Below are positions 1-12,500 of a stretch of 64,000 bases of DNA, piece after piece; the first letter of the stretch is position 1, and the number at the start of each line of letters is the position of its first letter. Made by a program: the position numbers and the translations under genes. Source of the stretch: Dromaius novaehollandiae (taxonomy: Eukaryota > Chordata > Aves > Casuariiformes > Dromaiidae); NCBI RefSeq assembly GCF_036370855.1, contig NC_088112.1:21382469-21446468 (forward strand), written 5' to 3'. The notes under the pieces are model-generated. The model was not told the origin of the DNA. It did no database searches and saw only the letters and a list, made by a program, of their open reading frames with translations.

Positions 1-3000
1 CTGCCCAATCATTAATCACTGCTGAAAGCGTATCCAGGGCTACCTCCTCCGTGAAGATGAATCACTGCTTTAGGATCTGCCTTGCTAGGAAAGGAGTGAG
101 CTCATGTTAGTGAGAGCACCGGTCTCAGAGGGGTGGTAATGCTGCGGGGAAGTATTTTGTCGTTTTGTGTGAAGGTCTAGCAATTGCAATTGCTAATAGC
201 TGCTGCTCACCTCTAAAATCTGCTAGCGAACCAGCCTCTGAAAGAGCTCGTCTGTGCAGAGCGACGGCTGCTTATTTGTCAGCCAGATGGCTTTTCTCCA
301 AGTGGTGTCCTTGATGTGTGCCTTTTTTGATAAAATACATTTTGCAACTCAACAAGAGGGCATTATTTAAAAATAAGCGTGGCTTGTCTGTGAAATATGC
401 TTGAAATAATGGGCTTATTTGTTGTAGGCCTTTACAGAAGACTTGCAAGATCTGGTGTTAATTATGTTTTACCCAGCGAGGCTCCGTATGACTCCGGCCC
501 TGAGCACGCTGCTGGGCAGCACGGTCGGATAGCAGGCTAATGGCCTTCTCGACGAAGAGCTTTCCTTCTTTACTTTCTCTTCGGGGGTTTTTCCATCCTG
601 TACTCTTTCTCAATGAACTCTTGACATTATGTGTTACTGAGATACACAACAAGATTGTTTTTGTTTTCCAACTGTATTCATTAAATGCCCTTTGACTAGG
701 AAGTTCAGTAGGAAAATCAGAGTGGGTGAATAACACAAAAGGAAAAAACAGAAAAGGAGAATTACTGTGTGGTCGAAAAGGGGCAGATTAAGAGACCTGG
801 ATATCCTTACATGGACTGTCTGGTTTTTTTGGAGGTGTTGATCAGCCACGTGATGAATTTGATGAGAGATGATATTGATTATCCCATGTATCAGATTAGT
901 CCATGTAAAATACATGGACATCATTGGTGGGAAAACAAAGAACCAGAATGACTGACCAGTTATTCATAGAATAAAACATTAGCATTTAAGACTTTTTCCT
1001 GTGCAGTACAGGCAGGATCCCTTTGCTGTATTTGGGAGGAAATGACTGAAGTGAGGTTTCTGTCCTGATGCAGGCTTCGGCAGCAGCGGATGCACTGGGG
1101 ATAGTATCAGTACAACTGTTACAGTGGCCTTGATGATAGTTATTTTCCTCTTACCCAGTTGAACGGCAGAACCTGTTTTGTAGTCAGGCAGATAGAAGAA
1201 AAAAGTTTGAGAGTTTCTGATCAAACACAAACATCTAATTTCCAAACAACATAACGTAAGCCAGGCATTTGGCATAACAGCAGCGTGAGCCAAGGAGATG
1301 TGCCAGCTGCTGCGGAGTGCATTCGACATGGTTTCTGCGCGGGAAGCCACGCTGTGTTTTGGAAGGAGCTGGTCACTGTGGGATCCATGGCAGCATGACC
1401 CCCAGAGAAACTAAGTTATGAGGCAGCAAAGGTCCAAAGTGCAAAAGCAAAGCTGTGTTGGCAGAAAGGAACTGCATTATATCCTAGTGTATTATTTCCT
1501 AGCATATAAAAATTCCAGCACGCAGCTTCTGGGAAATTGGAGGAACACTTGCTTCTCTCTCCTTGGACCACTCTTGTTTCGCTGGACTGGTTGTGAAGTC
1601 AACTTCACCGCCTAACCAGCAAGCAATGTCACGTCTGGCATTGTGATCTCTTAAAGATGCTTGGATTGCCTCAACTCTGCCCCAAAATATGACCTGATCA
1701 GCTGCCTCCTGGTCACCAAAAGCTGGCTGCTAATTTCAGCGGGCGTTTCCAAAGGTAAGCACGTGCATGGATGGCTCCCCGTCCAGAGGTGTTGAGGGGT
1801 TTTTCCATGAGAATGAAAATCAAACAGGTGCTCAGAAAATGAGGCCGCTTTAAATTAAGCGGGTTGTATGCCCTTCTACAGAACATCAAATCCCTGAAGT
1901 TGAGCTCTAAGAGTCAATAAGAGCTTTCAGCACCTATAGATGACACCTCTGGGTATATAGCAGTGAGAACATAACTCTTAACAAGCGCAAAAGAAATGCA
2001 AGGCTCAGAGCAGCTGTTTGCATCTGATCTTTCACATAATTTTTGTGAATATGAAGGAGGCAGTGTCTGGAGGGCACTGGTAGCAAAGCAGACTGAATGA
2101 TTTAAAATTAAAAAAAAAAAAAAAAAAGGCCAGCAGAGCCTGGGAGTTCTGTTCTCCAAATGGTCATCACCTTAGATATGAAAAGCTGCTTTGTTTTGTA
2201 ACAGTAACAAGGGATTAGCAATAAAATAATAAAATAATTGCAGACTTGATAAATCAGGTCTGAATTCTTTGCAGTCGCATTTTCACATGAGTAGGTACTT
2301 ACACATTAAAATCAATCTCTTCCTTCTCATGATCAACCCTTTCTTGTCCTGGAAGGTAGCTGGCGTTCAGGCTAATGCACACAATAGATTTGGGACCCAA
2401 AGATAACCAGAAGAGCAGTGCAGCTTGCCCTGTTCTTGCTTACATATTACTGTGCATCTTTCTAAAAGAAAGCTTTTTCCATATCCTTTAAATATTAATA
2501 TCTCTTGTGGCTGTGCTGCAGCCCTGGTTATTAGGGAAGGCTTATTTCAAATCTTGTCATGCTTCAGATAAAAGCAACCATAAAATTAGGTTGGAGCTGT
2601 GCTTTCCTGAAAACTTTTTCTTGAAGAGTGTTGAGTGCACAAATGATCTCAGGTGCTGGACAGGAGAGCTTGTGGTATCACTTAAGCTGTTGCTGTTAAC
2701 ACACACCACTGGAAGGTCCTTGGCAGCATCGTCCAGACCTGCCTATCTGTGCCAGAGAGGGAAGGTGAGCCAGAAGGTTTTCTCTGAAGCTTTTTGTCAT
2801 CTGCCAGCTGGGAGCGTGTGAGGTTATGCCGCATCCTTCCCAAAGCAGTTGGGCAGTGCCCTGAGTGTGTGTTGGTTGGGAAGCCTGCATTGTGAAGGGG
2901 ATGTTGCAGCTGTCCCCGTGTGCTAGGGCTTCCCCGTGACCCCTGCAAGGGTCCACGTCGTCCAGGGTGCTCTCAACACCCTCTCTCAGGCTGGCTCCAC

Positions 3001-6000
3001 TTAGTCTGCATTAAAGTATGTTTTTTCCATCTCTACTTTCACCTTGATAAAGGATTTCAAGTGCTCTTGGACGGCATCTCTCCTCCTTTCTTCTCACCAC
3101 CGTTCTCTAATGCCTTTGTTGGACCTACTTCAGTCCCCGTTGCAGTTAATGGGCAACGTGTTACTGACTTCATGGGGCAGAGCTCTGCCCTTTGATGTGC
3201 AGGGCCGTTTTTGAGCACCAGCACTGTAGAAAGCAAAGTAATACAGTAGCCTCACTGTTCAGAAATGGAGCAGAGGAAAATCCTCATCTGCTTGTGAAAG
3301 AAGTCAGTTTAAATAACGGATGCTCATGCGGTCACTGATGTAACGTGTGAGGAATTACCTAGGCATGCCCATAAAAAGGGGTACGCGTTCAGGTCATGGT
3401 TATTGGCTCTGAAATGCAAGGGCAGGAGTTCGAGCGGGCTTAGGACGAGCACTAGCAGCAGTGCATGTCACTTGGCTTATGTGGGAGGAGGTAATTGATA
3501 GTACTAATGAAGACGTAGCAGGACGGTTTAGGATGCTGTGATGATAAATCAGCTGGTGTGTTCCAGTGTCGGCTCCACATCTGAATTCTGAGCCAGGGAG
3601 CATGATATTTGCCTCGTTTCTCATACTGATGTAAGGAAAGTAAATGGCAGGTATACAGCAGCTCTTTAAAGAAGATTCCTGTTACTAAGCACCCCTGTGA
3701 ATTATTACTCAAAGAAATGCGTTATGGAGATCCTGGTATTTAATCACAAAAATCTGTTTATTTGACTGGAGGCCAGGGACTTCAGATTTTTAAATAATGT
3801 GAATGCGTGGATAAAGATCACCATGTGGTAACCCTCGCTCGGGATTCATCACATCGTGCAGTCATTTCTAAGTTATACACATGGAGAATTCCCATATAAG
3901 GAAAGGAGTGTGCCTTTTCCCCCTCTTCTCTCCTGTTAATAACGTGCTCGTATTACTGTAGTGTGCAGAGAGGAATTCACATGATTTGAGAGCTTGATTT
4001 AAAAAAAATAACAGCTTTGATCCCTTTTTTTTCCTGGGCCCACCCAATCGTAGGCCTTTCTTTGGGTGATAATACTGGGGTTCTTCGCTATGCCCGGGGC
4101 CGGCTGGGTGCTGGAAAGCATCTGTGCAGCCCGGGGAGAGCAGAGGAGCCCAGTGCTGCCGTGCAAGAGTGCCTAGCTCCTGCTAAAGGCAGCTGGCAGC
4201 ACAAGCCCTAAAACTGGGAGAGCTGTTGCTGCATGTCCTCGCTGCTCTCGGAGGGAAGGACGCAGTGCGTGTGTCCCCGGCTGTGCTTGTCAAAGCAGAG
4301 GTTCTCAAAGACTCAGCTTTGTGGTTCTTTGTCTGAAATAAGTCCCATTCCTCGCCTCTCGCTGCGGTGTGGGTGCCTCGGCAGTGGGGCGGATGGGCCT
4401 CCGTCCGTGACGGGCTGCCAGGTGCCCAGCTGCAGTGTGCTCCGCTGTGCGGGATTTTGCTAGGAGAAAACGGGTGGAGATGGTGAAGGTTGAGGAAGCA
4501 GTAAGGTAATGCTGAGCAGTGCAGCAGGCAAGGGTTTCCACGCGCTCGTGGCTGAATCTCCGTCAATGTTTCCATGAGCATTACTGCTAAAGGATTCGAA
4601 GTAGAGCTTGCTGAAGGATGCTGAGGTAACTGTGTGTGCATTTCCATCAACGTGGTTTTACAGTAAGAAGACAAATGTACTACTTGCATCACTAATTTTT
4701 ATTCTTTTTTTCCTCTTAAATTGAATATTCTTATAGGAAAAAAAGCATTTGTGTTAAGAGCACCTTGTTGGGAACTTATTTCAGCGATCGTAACTCTCCT
4801 TTCTGACTAGGAGCTGTGTAAACCCCTGCCCAGCTCCGGGGAAGCGGGGTGGGCTCTGTTTTGCTCTGTGCAGCTCCGGGAATGAAAGCGGCAAGCGTGT
4901 CCTAGTCAGGAAATCCCCAGATTCTCTTGCAGGTGGCAATGACACGCTGTGTTTTGCCTGCAGAGCAGATCAGATTTAGTCACGTTTGCTTGAGACTGAA
5001 CGAACAGGGAAAGCAGCAGCCCCAAGTGCAGAACTGTGTTTGTATTTACTTGCAACTGCAAGTGGCATCTTGCCCAGGGATCGATAACCAGATCTTGCTT
5101 CTATTAGTATTGCAAGCAGTTTGCAGAGGGCCACCGCAAACCAATCCACCATTACAACTCTCCCCAGTCTGTTTGGAGAACTTGCTTACGGAGTTCTTGT
5201 ACTTAAACTGGCTCATTTTACAGGGATGATGTTTCTCTGGAAGCTTAAATTTTCAGTAAGAGAAGGCCCAGTGATGAATATCCTGGAAATGTAGCCCCAA
5301 AGGCTCCCAGACCTTCATGCAGCCGATTTCCTTTCGAGTTGCTCCCCCAGTTCCATGCACGTTTTTTACCAAGCCTCCTGTGAGGGTGAGGTTGTACATA
5401 CATTTATTGTAAGCAACACAGCAATATTGCTGGGATGTGGGAAGCATTACAATGTGAGATGTTCTCAACTTCCAGTAAAAGTACAACTGAAAAAGTGAAT
5501 CACAGCTTCCCCTTTGGAGCTCCTCAAGGGCTAACACAGAAAAAACCCTTCAGCCTTCCAGAGCCCCGATACAGAAGAACAGTTTTAGTCAAGAAGAGTG
5601 AAGGGAGAAGAAATCCCGCAGCTACTCCTTAGTCTACTCTACCTGAGCCTGATTCATCAGGGCATTCAGCTGAGGTTAGTTCAGCACGTTGTCTGTGCAC
5701 TTGATTGTGCAAAGCCTTAACTCCCTTGTAAAGCGGCTGAAAGCATTATGTAATGCTGTAGGGACAGACCCAACACCTTCCAGTTACTGCTATGACATTC
5801 ATAATCCTGGGGAACTATGTCCATTAGCTGTAGCTGCTTCTAGACGTGGTTGGGTCCTGGAGGCCAGTGTCCCTATCGGAGTACTAAAGATCACCTTTTC
5901 AATCCCTGCCTTAGCTCTGATGTCAGCAGGGATGGATAGTGCTCGGGGACGGGTGATAAGCTAAAGCCACCACCCTTAGAGGGGACTGAACAGGTTGGGG

Positions 6001-9000
6001 AGAAGCATGGTGAAATGGTTGTTCCTTGGCACTTTGCACAGCAGTTGTCCTGCTCACACCTGTTCTGCGGTACAGTCGCAGATGGCCGTGGCCCAGGTTC
6101 AGTCTGGCGTTTTGCCCAAATACTAAATGTTAGTTTAAGGGGATGGAGAAATTAGAAATTCAATAAGACCCAGGAATCCTTGCAACTTAAAAGTAGCTCT
6201 GTAAATGTAGAGAGCAAGACTTCCAGATTATTACCAGGTGAAAAAACACTTTGGGAAAATACGTGCCCATATGCAAGTAATCTTTTGAAAATGACGTTGA
6301 ATCTTTTAGAAAACAAATTGTGGGATAAAAGGCGTCTGCATTTTTTTCTTTTTAATTATGTCGTCTTAATGGGTCTGTTCCCAAAAAGCCACATGTTGAA
6401 GGCCTGGCACGAACCCAGGTAAGGTTATTTTCTTAGTATTGTCCTAGCAGCCATTGAAATAAAATAGAGCATTGTTAATGCAAGGTAATGATTTCCACAT
6501 AGCTGACTTTAATTCCCTACAACATAATACAGCACATCTGAAAACACTTTCCCCGTCCTTGAGGCGTAAATTAAACTGCTTGGAGTAGTTGAGTGCGATG
6601 TCTGATCTCTGTGGTGTATGCATGAGGGTGCGAATTTCAAACTTCAGCCCTTGGGCAGCAGCTGCCCATATGCTCTTACTCTCAGGCAGAGGACCTCTTA
6701 ATTACTTCTACTGCCTAGTATTGGGCTGCTTGGGTGGAGAGGAGGCAGGCTCTCTGTGTGTGCATGCTCACCAAACTTCAGGTGATGCTGATTTATTTCT
6801 CCTTGGTCAGGCTGTTTCTCCGAGTCCCCTCTGCTTTGCAGGTTGGCCTATGAAAATGCAAAATGGAACCTAAATTCTGCCATATCCGTTTAATTTTAGA
6901 GTAGTTCAGCTGGAAGCTGTGTAGCTGGGGTCGATCCGGCTGCGTTCGGGCCGTTCTGTACTGTGATTTGGTGGAAGCAGTAAAAGGCTGCGTCTTGCTT
7001 GTGCTGAGATGAAAGCTTTTGGTAGGTCCGAAGAACTGCTGTTGAAAGAGGGCCTTTGAGCTTAATCATTAAAAGCACCAACTATGAATGGGATTCTACA
7101 TGCAAACTTGGCAAAAATCTGACCATGCCTTTCATAAAATAGGAAGAAATCTGTAATGATTTTGGAAAACAAGTCTATCTGTTTTCTGGTACAGTGCGAT
7201 CCCTTTGCCAGGGGAATGGCAACCTGGGAAATTTTAACTTGGAAGTGTTGGCTCTTACTGATGACTGAGTGCCTTAGCTTAACGCAGGGGGAATTCATTG
7301 TTGCTCATTGTTTTAATCTTCCAGAGTCAAAATCACTTTATGAATCTTTCCTTTCTTATTTACTGGCAAATTGAAGTCTTTAGGGATTCTTTTAAACTGT
7401 ACTTGGCACATGGTCTCCAGAGCAGCTCAGACCCAGAACGTCGGAGCTGTCTGACTCTCCTCGACAGTGTGAGCAAACACCAGGCTAATTCGGTGCAAGA
7501 GGAAAAAGTACAGAAATAATGATGATGATCTCTGCCAATGTAATTAGGCGTTTTCATTGTTCTGGACCTCCGGATGAAATTCTTAATGTGGAAGTAATAT
7601 ATGCAGCGCTAGATCAGGGCAGAAATCAGGTTAGATTTGTTAGGAATGGTGCCATTTCTGGGAAGATCAGTTTCCTTTGTCCTGATTTAAAAAACAAACA
7701 AACATAAAAAAGCTTGAAAGGCAAACTTAAAAAGTAGAGCCCTAGCCAAAAATCAAGTAATTATAGTAAAGATAGCTTTATCAGAACAAGACCTCTAGCT
7801 ATGAAAAATGAGTTCTTCCATGTTGAAAAGCAATGATTGTCATTGAAAAGGCTAGGATCGTAGTAGCAAAGTAGTGATTTGGAAAAATAGAAGCACAAAT
7901 CTTCAAGGTCCAAAGCACATTAAACCCAGTGGGAGTCTACAGTTTTAATGGGTTTTGGATCAGACCCTAATTTGTGAGGGTTTTTACGTTGACTGGCTTA
8001 AATGCAAAATACTGGAGGTAAAAATTCCCATCAGAGATTCCTGGGTTAAAACTGTGCCCCCCCCAACACACGCACACTTGGAGTCTGCAGATAATTAAAC
8101 CAAGGTTGAATGTGGTTTGTGTCGGGGCCAGAGTCCAAAGAACGGATCCTCGGCCGTGACAAGTGATCTATACCTGGTAGAAGAAGAACTCATCGTGTTT
8201 TCCTTAAGTGGCATACATGTAGGTTCTGAGATTAAACACAATAATTTGTGTTCTGTGTTTTGAGCTTTTGATTTCACTCTTCTGCCTCAATGCAATTGAG
8301 AAACAGTGGAGGTTCCCTCCAATGGAGGTGTGTGGGCCAAAAAATAAGTCGTTGAACGATGGCAGCCCCTCTAGCAGAAGGGCATGTCCTCGGAAAGCTT
8401 CCCCGCCGGCACTGCCTCCCAAAGGAAGGCTGAGCTCCCGCGGTCTCCGCTCTGCCACAGCCCGCAGAGATGCAGGGAGCAGTTGCTTTCCAGGTAGGCA
8501 GAGCTCAAAGCAGTCCTGAGATTGCTTTTGTTTTTTCCAGGAGTTGAACAAACTTTTCCTGACTCCAGGACTAGAGGAGTGCAAAGCTCAGAGGCTGGTC
8601 CTCTCATTTTGAGAGAGTTTCAGTTTTCTAGCATGCTCCTTCATGGAGCAAAAGCCCTTTTGTTTTTAGACATGCACTGTTTTGTGCATTCAGACAGCAG
8701 CATGCAATGGGAGACTGGAAGGCTGTTTTTCCGTGCAGGAATAGTTCTTATGTTCCCAAAGCTAAAACAGTCTTGCCTTTTTATTAACAAATGCATTGCT
8801 CTGCTCCACGTAGCATTTGATCTGTTGCAGGTTCTCTAGGGTCCACAGGCTCAGCAAGGAAGAAGGGCAGGTGATGCTGAGCTTCAGCCAAAGTCACATA
8901 AGTTTATTCCCAGTTTGACAAGAGTTCCTCAGTAGCTCTGATTAAAAACTCTAGCTCTCTGTATGCAGAAATGCGTGTGTATATGTCTGTTAGACCTTGC

Positions 9001-9462
9001 ATAGGCCCCTGCAATTCCCTCTATTCGTTGGAAATCAAAGGGCAGGTCTGACAAAAGCAGCAAATGGGAGAAGCAGAACCTACGTGCCCTAAGCATTGAA
9101 GAGAACAGATGTATGTTAGTGATCTAATCCCAACTGTACGTTGAGACACCTCTGTGGAAAAAAGTGCTCAGGCACACAGAAACTTTGGGCAATGGCAGCA
9201 TCCTGTTCCTGCTTGGCGGGACCGAGGATGCGTTTGTGAATGGAAACTATCTCAGTGCTCGCTCTGTCCAGCACCTGCGTTGAAAGGGCCAAGACTGGCT
9301 TGTGCGGGGTGGCATAAGCTCTCTTGCTGAAAGGCATTTATACAAATCCTTCTGTGCTCCAGGTTATAGTTTCTGCCAGGGAATATGTTTTTTGAAAAGA
9401 AATTGTTCTTTTTCCTGCTTTCAAGTAAACTCCATTTAAATGTCTTTAATTTCCCATTATAG
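1..9462 (+). other. PDLIM4: PDLIM4 intron 2, 3' part (no coding exon seen)
   Basis: This is AT-leaning unique sequence ending in the acceptor before exon 3. I looked for the PDZ exon signature (LCPGD, AINGE and LEAQNRIK-type codons) and did not find it, so the exons for residues 1-82 should lie upstream. It holds an A-run at about 2109-2127, an 18-bp perfect palindrome at 178-195, and a CC(A/T)6GG box at 3892-3901. I found no gene on either strand; the short open frames here are chance. Confidence 0.7.
3892..3901. promoter_or_regulatory. CArG-type box CCATATAAGG in PDLIM4 intron 2
   Basis: This is an exact match to CC(A/T)6GG, the SRF-binding consensus. PDLIM-family genes are plausible SRF/MRTF targets. 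By chance about two or three such boxes are expected in 40 kb. Confidence 0.3.
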
Positions 9463-9547
9463 AGCTGAAGGGAAGACCTGGTCACCTCCCGTTCTAGAAG
9501 ATGGGAAGGCACAAGCTTACCGGATCAATATAGAGCCGGAACCGCAG
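9463..9547 (+). CDS. PDLIM4: PDLIM4 exon 3 (linker after the PDZ domain)
   Basis: The exon is 85 nt. It starts with the last base of a split arginine codon and ends in phase 0 at CAG before the donor GTATGG. It encodes residues about 83-110, with segments AEGKTWSPP and [14 protein letters not shown]. These align with the human stretch that follows the SVSR end of the PDZ domain. The acceptor could be 9461-9462 or 9463-9464 because the site reads AGAG. I chose the first because it completes an AG|A arginine codon, as the family phase requires. This exon begins the unstructured linker between PDZ and LIM and carries no catalytic residues. Confidence 0.92.
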
Positions 9548-12500
9548 GTATGGAAGCGGCAACTCTGCATATAGATTTTCTTTCAGCTCAGTTTTCTGGG
9601 GGGTGGGGATCCATATCTAAAACCTGGAAAGCACTCTGCTGTGCCCCACAGTCCTTGCAAAGGTAAAACAATGTCTATTGTGTTGTTTTAAAACTTCACA
9701 TTTATGAGGCTTTTGTAAAGAACAACTTTTCTGTGCAGGTTTTGCTCTGCTTTCCTTGGGCTTTGCATTTTCATGCTTATTTTAAGGCCCGGGCCGCTTT
9801 GCTGACACAAATATTCTTGTGGTGAATTAGACCAGAGAACTGGTCTGGATTTAAACCCATCTCTTTAATCCTGCTCCACCCAAGTTCGGTTTTTGCCTGG
9901 CTCAGCTTGCTGCTTACCTGCATGAATGTTCATGATGGTATGAAGGATGAAATGGCAGCATGGGAGTGGAAACGGAAAACTGAGGCAGAGAGAGGACATC
10001 GGTGCCAGCACATGCCAGCTTACAGCGACGGAAACTGTCCTGCGGCAGCTGGCATGAGGAGGCTGCCCAGCTCTGCTAGCTGGGGCTCAGCATTAAGCAT
10101 CGTCCTGAGGGGCAGGGGACCGAGCCTGTGGTCAGCGTTGACGGAGCCCTTAGGAGACCTCCTAACTGGCTCTGCCTAAGGTCTGGCCTCCTTGGAGCAC
10201 AGCAAGTCCACGGTCTGTTTGCACCCGCCTCAGGAGACCTGCCCTCGGTCTCTCCTCTCTTTCCAGAGTTCACCACACCCTCCTAATCCTGCAGAGGTGA
10301 TTCATTTTATGTCATGGTGGTGTGTGGGATACTTTTTAATGCCTTTGCTTCTTTTCTGTCTTACTCCTTTCTCTTCCTCTCTCTGTTTTACAGCTTGTCT
10401 CTTCCCTTTATCTTCAGCTCTTTTCCCTAGAGCCCTCCTGCCAGTATTTTATGTCTTCGGTCTGCCGCACCTTCCTGTATCTCCTAGCCCCTCACCTCAA
10501 GGTTTCGAAGGGTCAGTATGACAGCACTGTTGTGAATAAGTCTCCATCTTTCATATCCATCTCTGACTCATAGTTTCTTAGCAAATTCAGAGGTTACAGA
10601 GGTACTCTTAATTCTCCTTTGGCTCCTCAAAGGCAAAAGGAACATTTTTCTCACTCCTTCCTCTTTTGCATCTCTGTTATCTGACTGTTGGGGTTTTTGA
10701 GTGTCCTGGCCTGTGATGTCTGCTGTAGAGGTATTTGGGGAATGAGGAGGAGAGCCGGAGGAGATGAGCCAGAAGGGAAGCTCCTGCGACGTCGCCCCTC
10801 TGGATCGGAGCCGGGTTGACACGTGGACTGCAGGTTTTCATAGGGATCAGCAAGGCAGTGGGTAGCAGGGCTGACAGCGGGCAAGCCTTGGCCCCCTTCT
10901 CACTGCTGCAACTGGGCAAAGCCTTCCACCAGCAGCAGCGGGGACACTGGAGCTGCCTGCCTGCACATTTCAGAAGAAAAAAGTACATCAGATTAACAAA
11001 AATTCTGTGCCACAAACAGGACGGGCCACTCCCTGCTGCAGGTACTGCAGTGACACAGAAACACACGTTCAATGCTGTGCTGCGGCTGAATTTTCAAACA
11101 TTGCCCCCATGGTTTCTTTCTGTGATAAGGTGGTTTCTGTTTTAGGCTATTTCTAGAAGCCTTTGTGTTCTCCAGAGCTCACAAAGTACCCCCGTGCAGG
11201 TGCTGCTGGCTTAGCTCTGCTACTCATTTCTAGATCTGACTTTCAAGCATCCTGTCAAGGGTCCCCCCTCAGCCCTGCTTCGGTGCATGGCTAGTTCAGT
11301 CCAGAATTAATGCAAAAGTTACAAAGGTGGAGAAGCAGGTATGTTAAAGAGGAACAGTATTTGTTTTGCTTCCCTTCAGTGAAGAATGAGGAAACGGTAC
11401 TGAGAACAGAAAAGTGACCAAATGACGAGTGGCTGCTGGGAGGACTGGGGTAAGGTGTTATAAAAACTACGAAGAACAGATCAATATAGTCATGCTCTCT
11501 TGAGTCTGGCCATCGCAGCCAAACGTGACAGGTCAATCAATGTAGTTCTCGGATATTTTGCATTCCCACACTGTTTGTGAGAATGGGCAGCAAAGAGAGG
11601 TGAGAGCTGTTGTAAGTACTGTAGTCCTTTAACTTGCATAACAGCTGTACCGGCAAATCAGTCCCATTATTAGACACAAGAGACTCACAGATCTGCTTGT
11701 CTTTCCTGCACTAATTGAAAATGCAGAGTGATCTATGCACTTTGGCTTTGATTTCTGGCCATGTTTGCTTCATTAATCAATTACGGCAATCTTTTCTGAC
11801 AGATTTTTTTAATAGACTTTGTGCCCAAAACTTTGTGAGTAATATTAAATAAGGAACAAATGTGCAGCAGTTTCACTGCCAGACACAACATTTCTGAGGT
11901 TTAAAACAGATTGGATTTGAATCGTACTATTAATATATGTTACATATGGATCTTTTTAAAAATTAGACAGTTACATGGTGTATAATGATGGGGTAGGAAT
12001 ATATTTTCCTGAATCCAGACCTACACTAAATATGTCTAAATCTGTAAAATACTCAGCAAGTAAAAAGAGACACATTTGTGGCAAGGCATTAAAAGAGGAA
12101 CAGGAATAAACAGGTAAAAAGAAGTACTCCCCTTAACCAGGCAGAAAATACTGTTTCTTACATCCTCTTGCTTGATGACCTTGTGTGTCCCCAAAAGGAG
12201 GTGAGTCAGGTCCCCCACTTAGTGTTAGAGTATTTTTGCCATGGGTGCACCCTAGATGCATATGTCGACTCTTTGCCTTCCCAAAGCAGCCTGTGATATG
12301 AGGCATGGTTGAGATTTTCGGAATAATGGACTGATATTGTGTGTGCTTGCTAACTGCCTGGGACCTGTGCCAGCAGTTGCCCTAATCCCTGATTTTTTGC
12401 AGACTTCCTCCGAGCTGTGTGATGCTGAGGGTGCCCATAAGCACCTGAGAAGGCAAACCCTTGCAGCGGGCACGTGGTCCCCGCGGAGCGAAGGCGGTGC

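Noticed and set aside
2109..2127. A-run as the tail of a processed pseudogene
   Set aside because: No coding similarity upstream on either strand and no flanking direct repeats seen.
8268..8519. Possible extra PDLIM4 exon ending at CAG|GTAGGC near 8,496
   Set aside because: No convincing acceptor, no similarity to PDLIM proteins, and exon 3 phase is already satisfied by the expected PDZ exon upstream.
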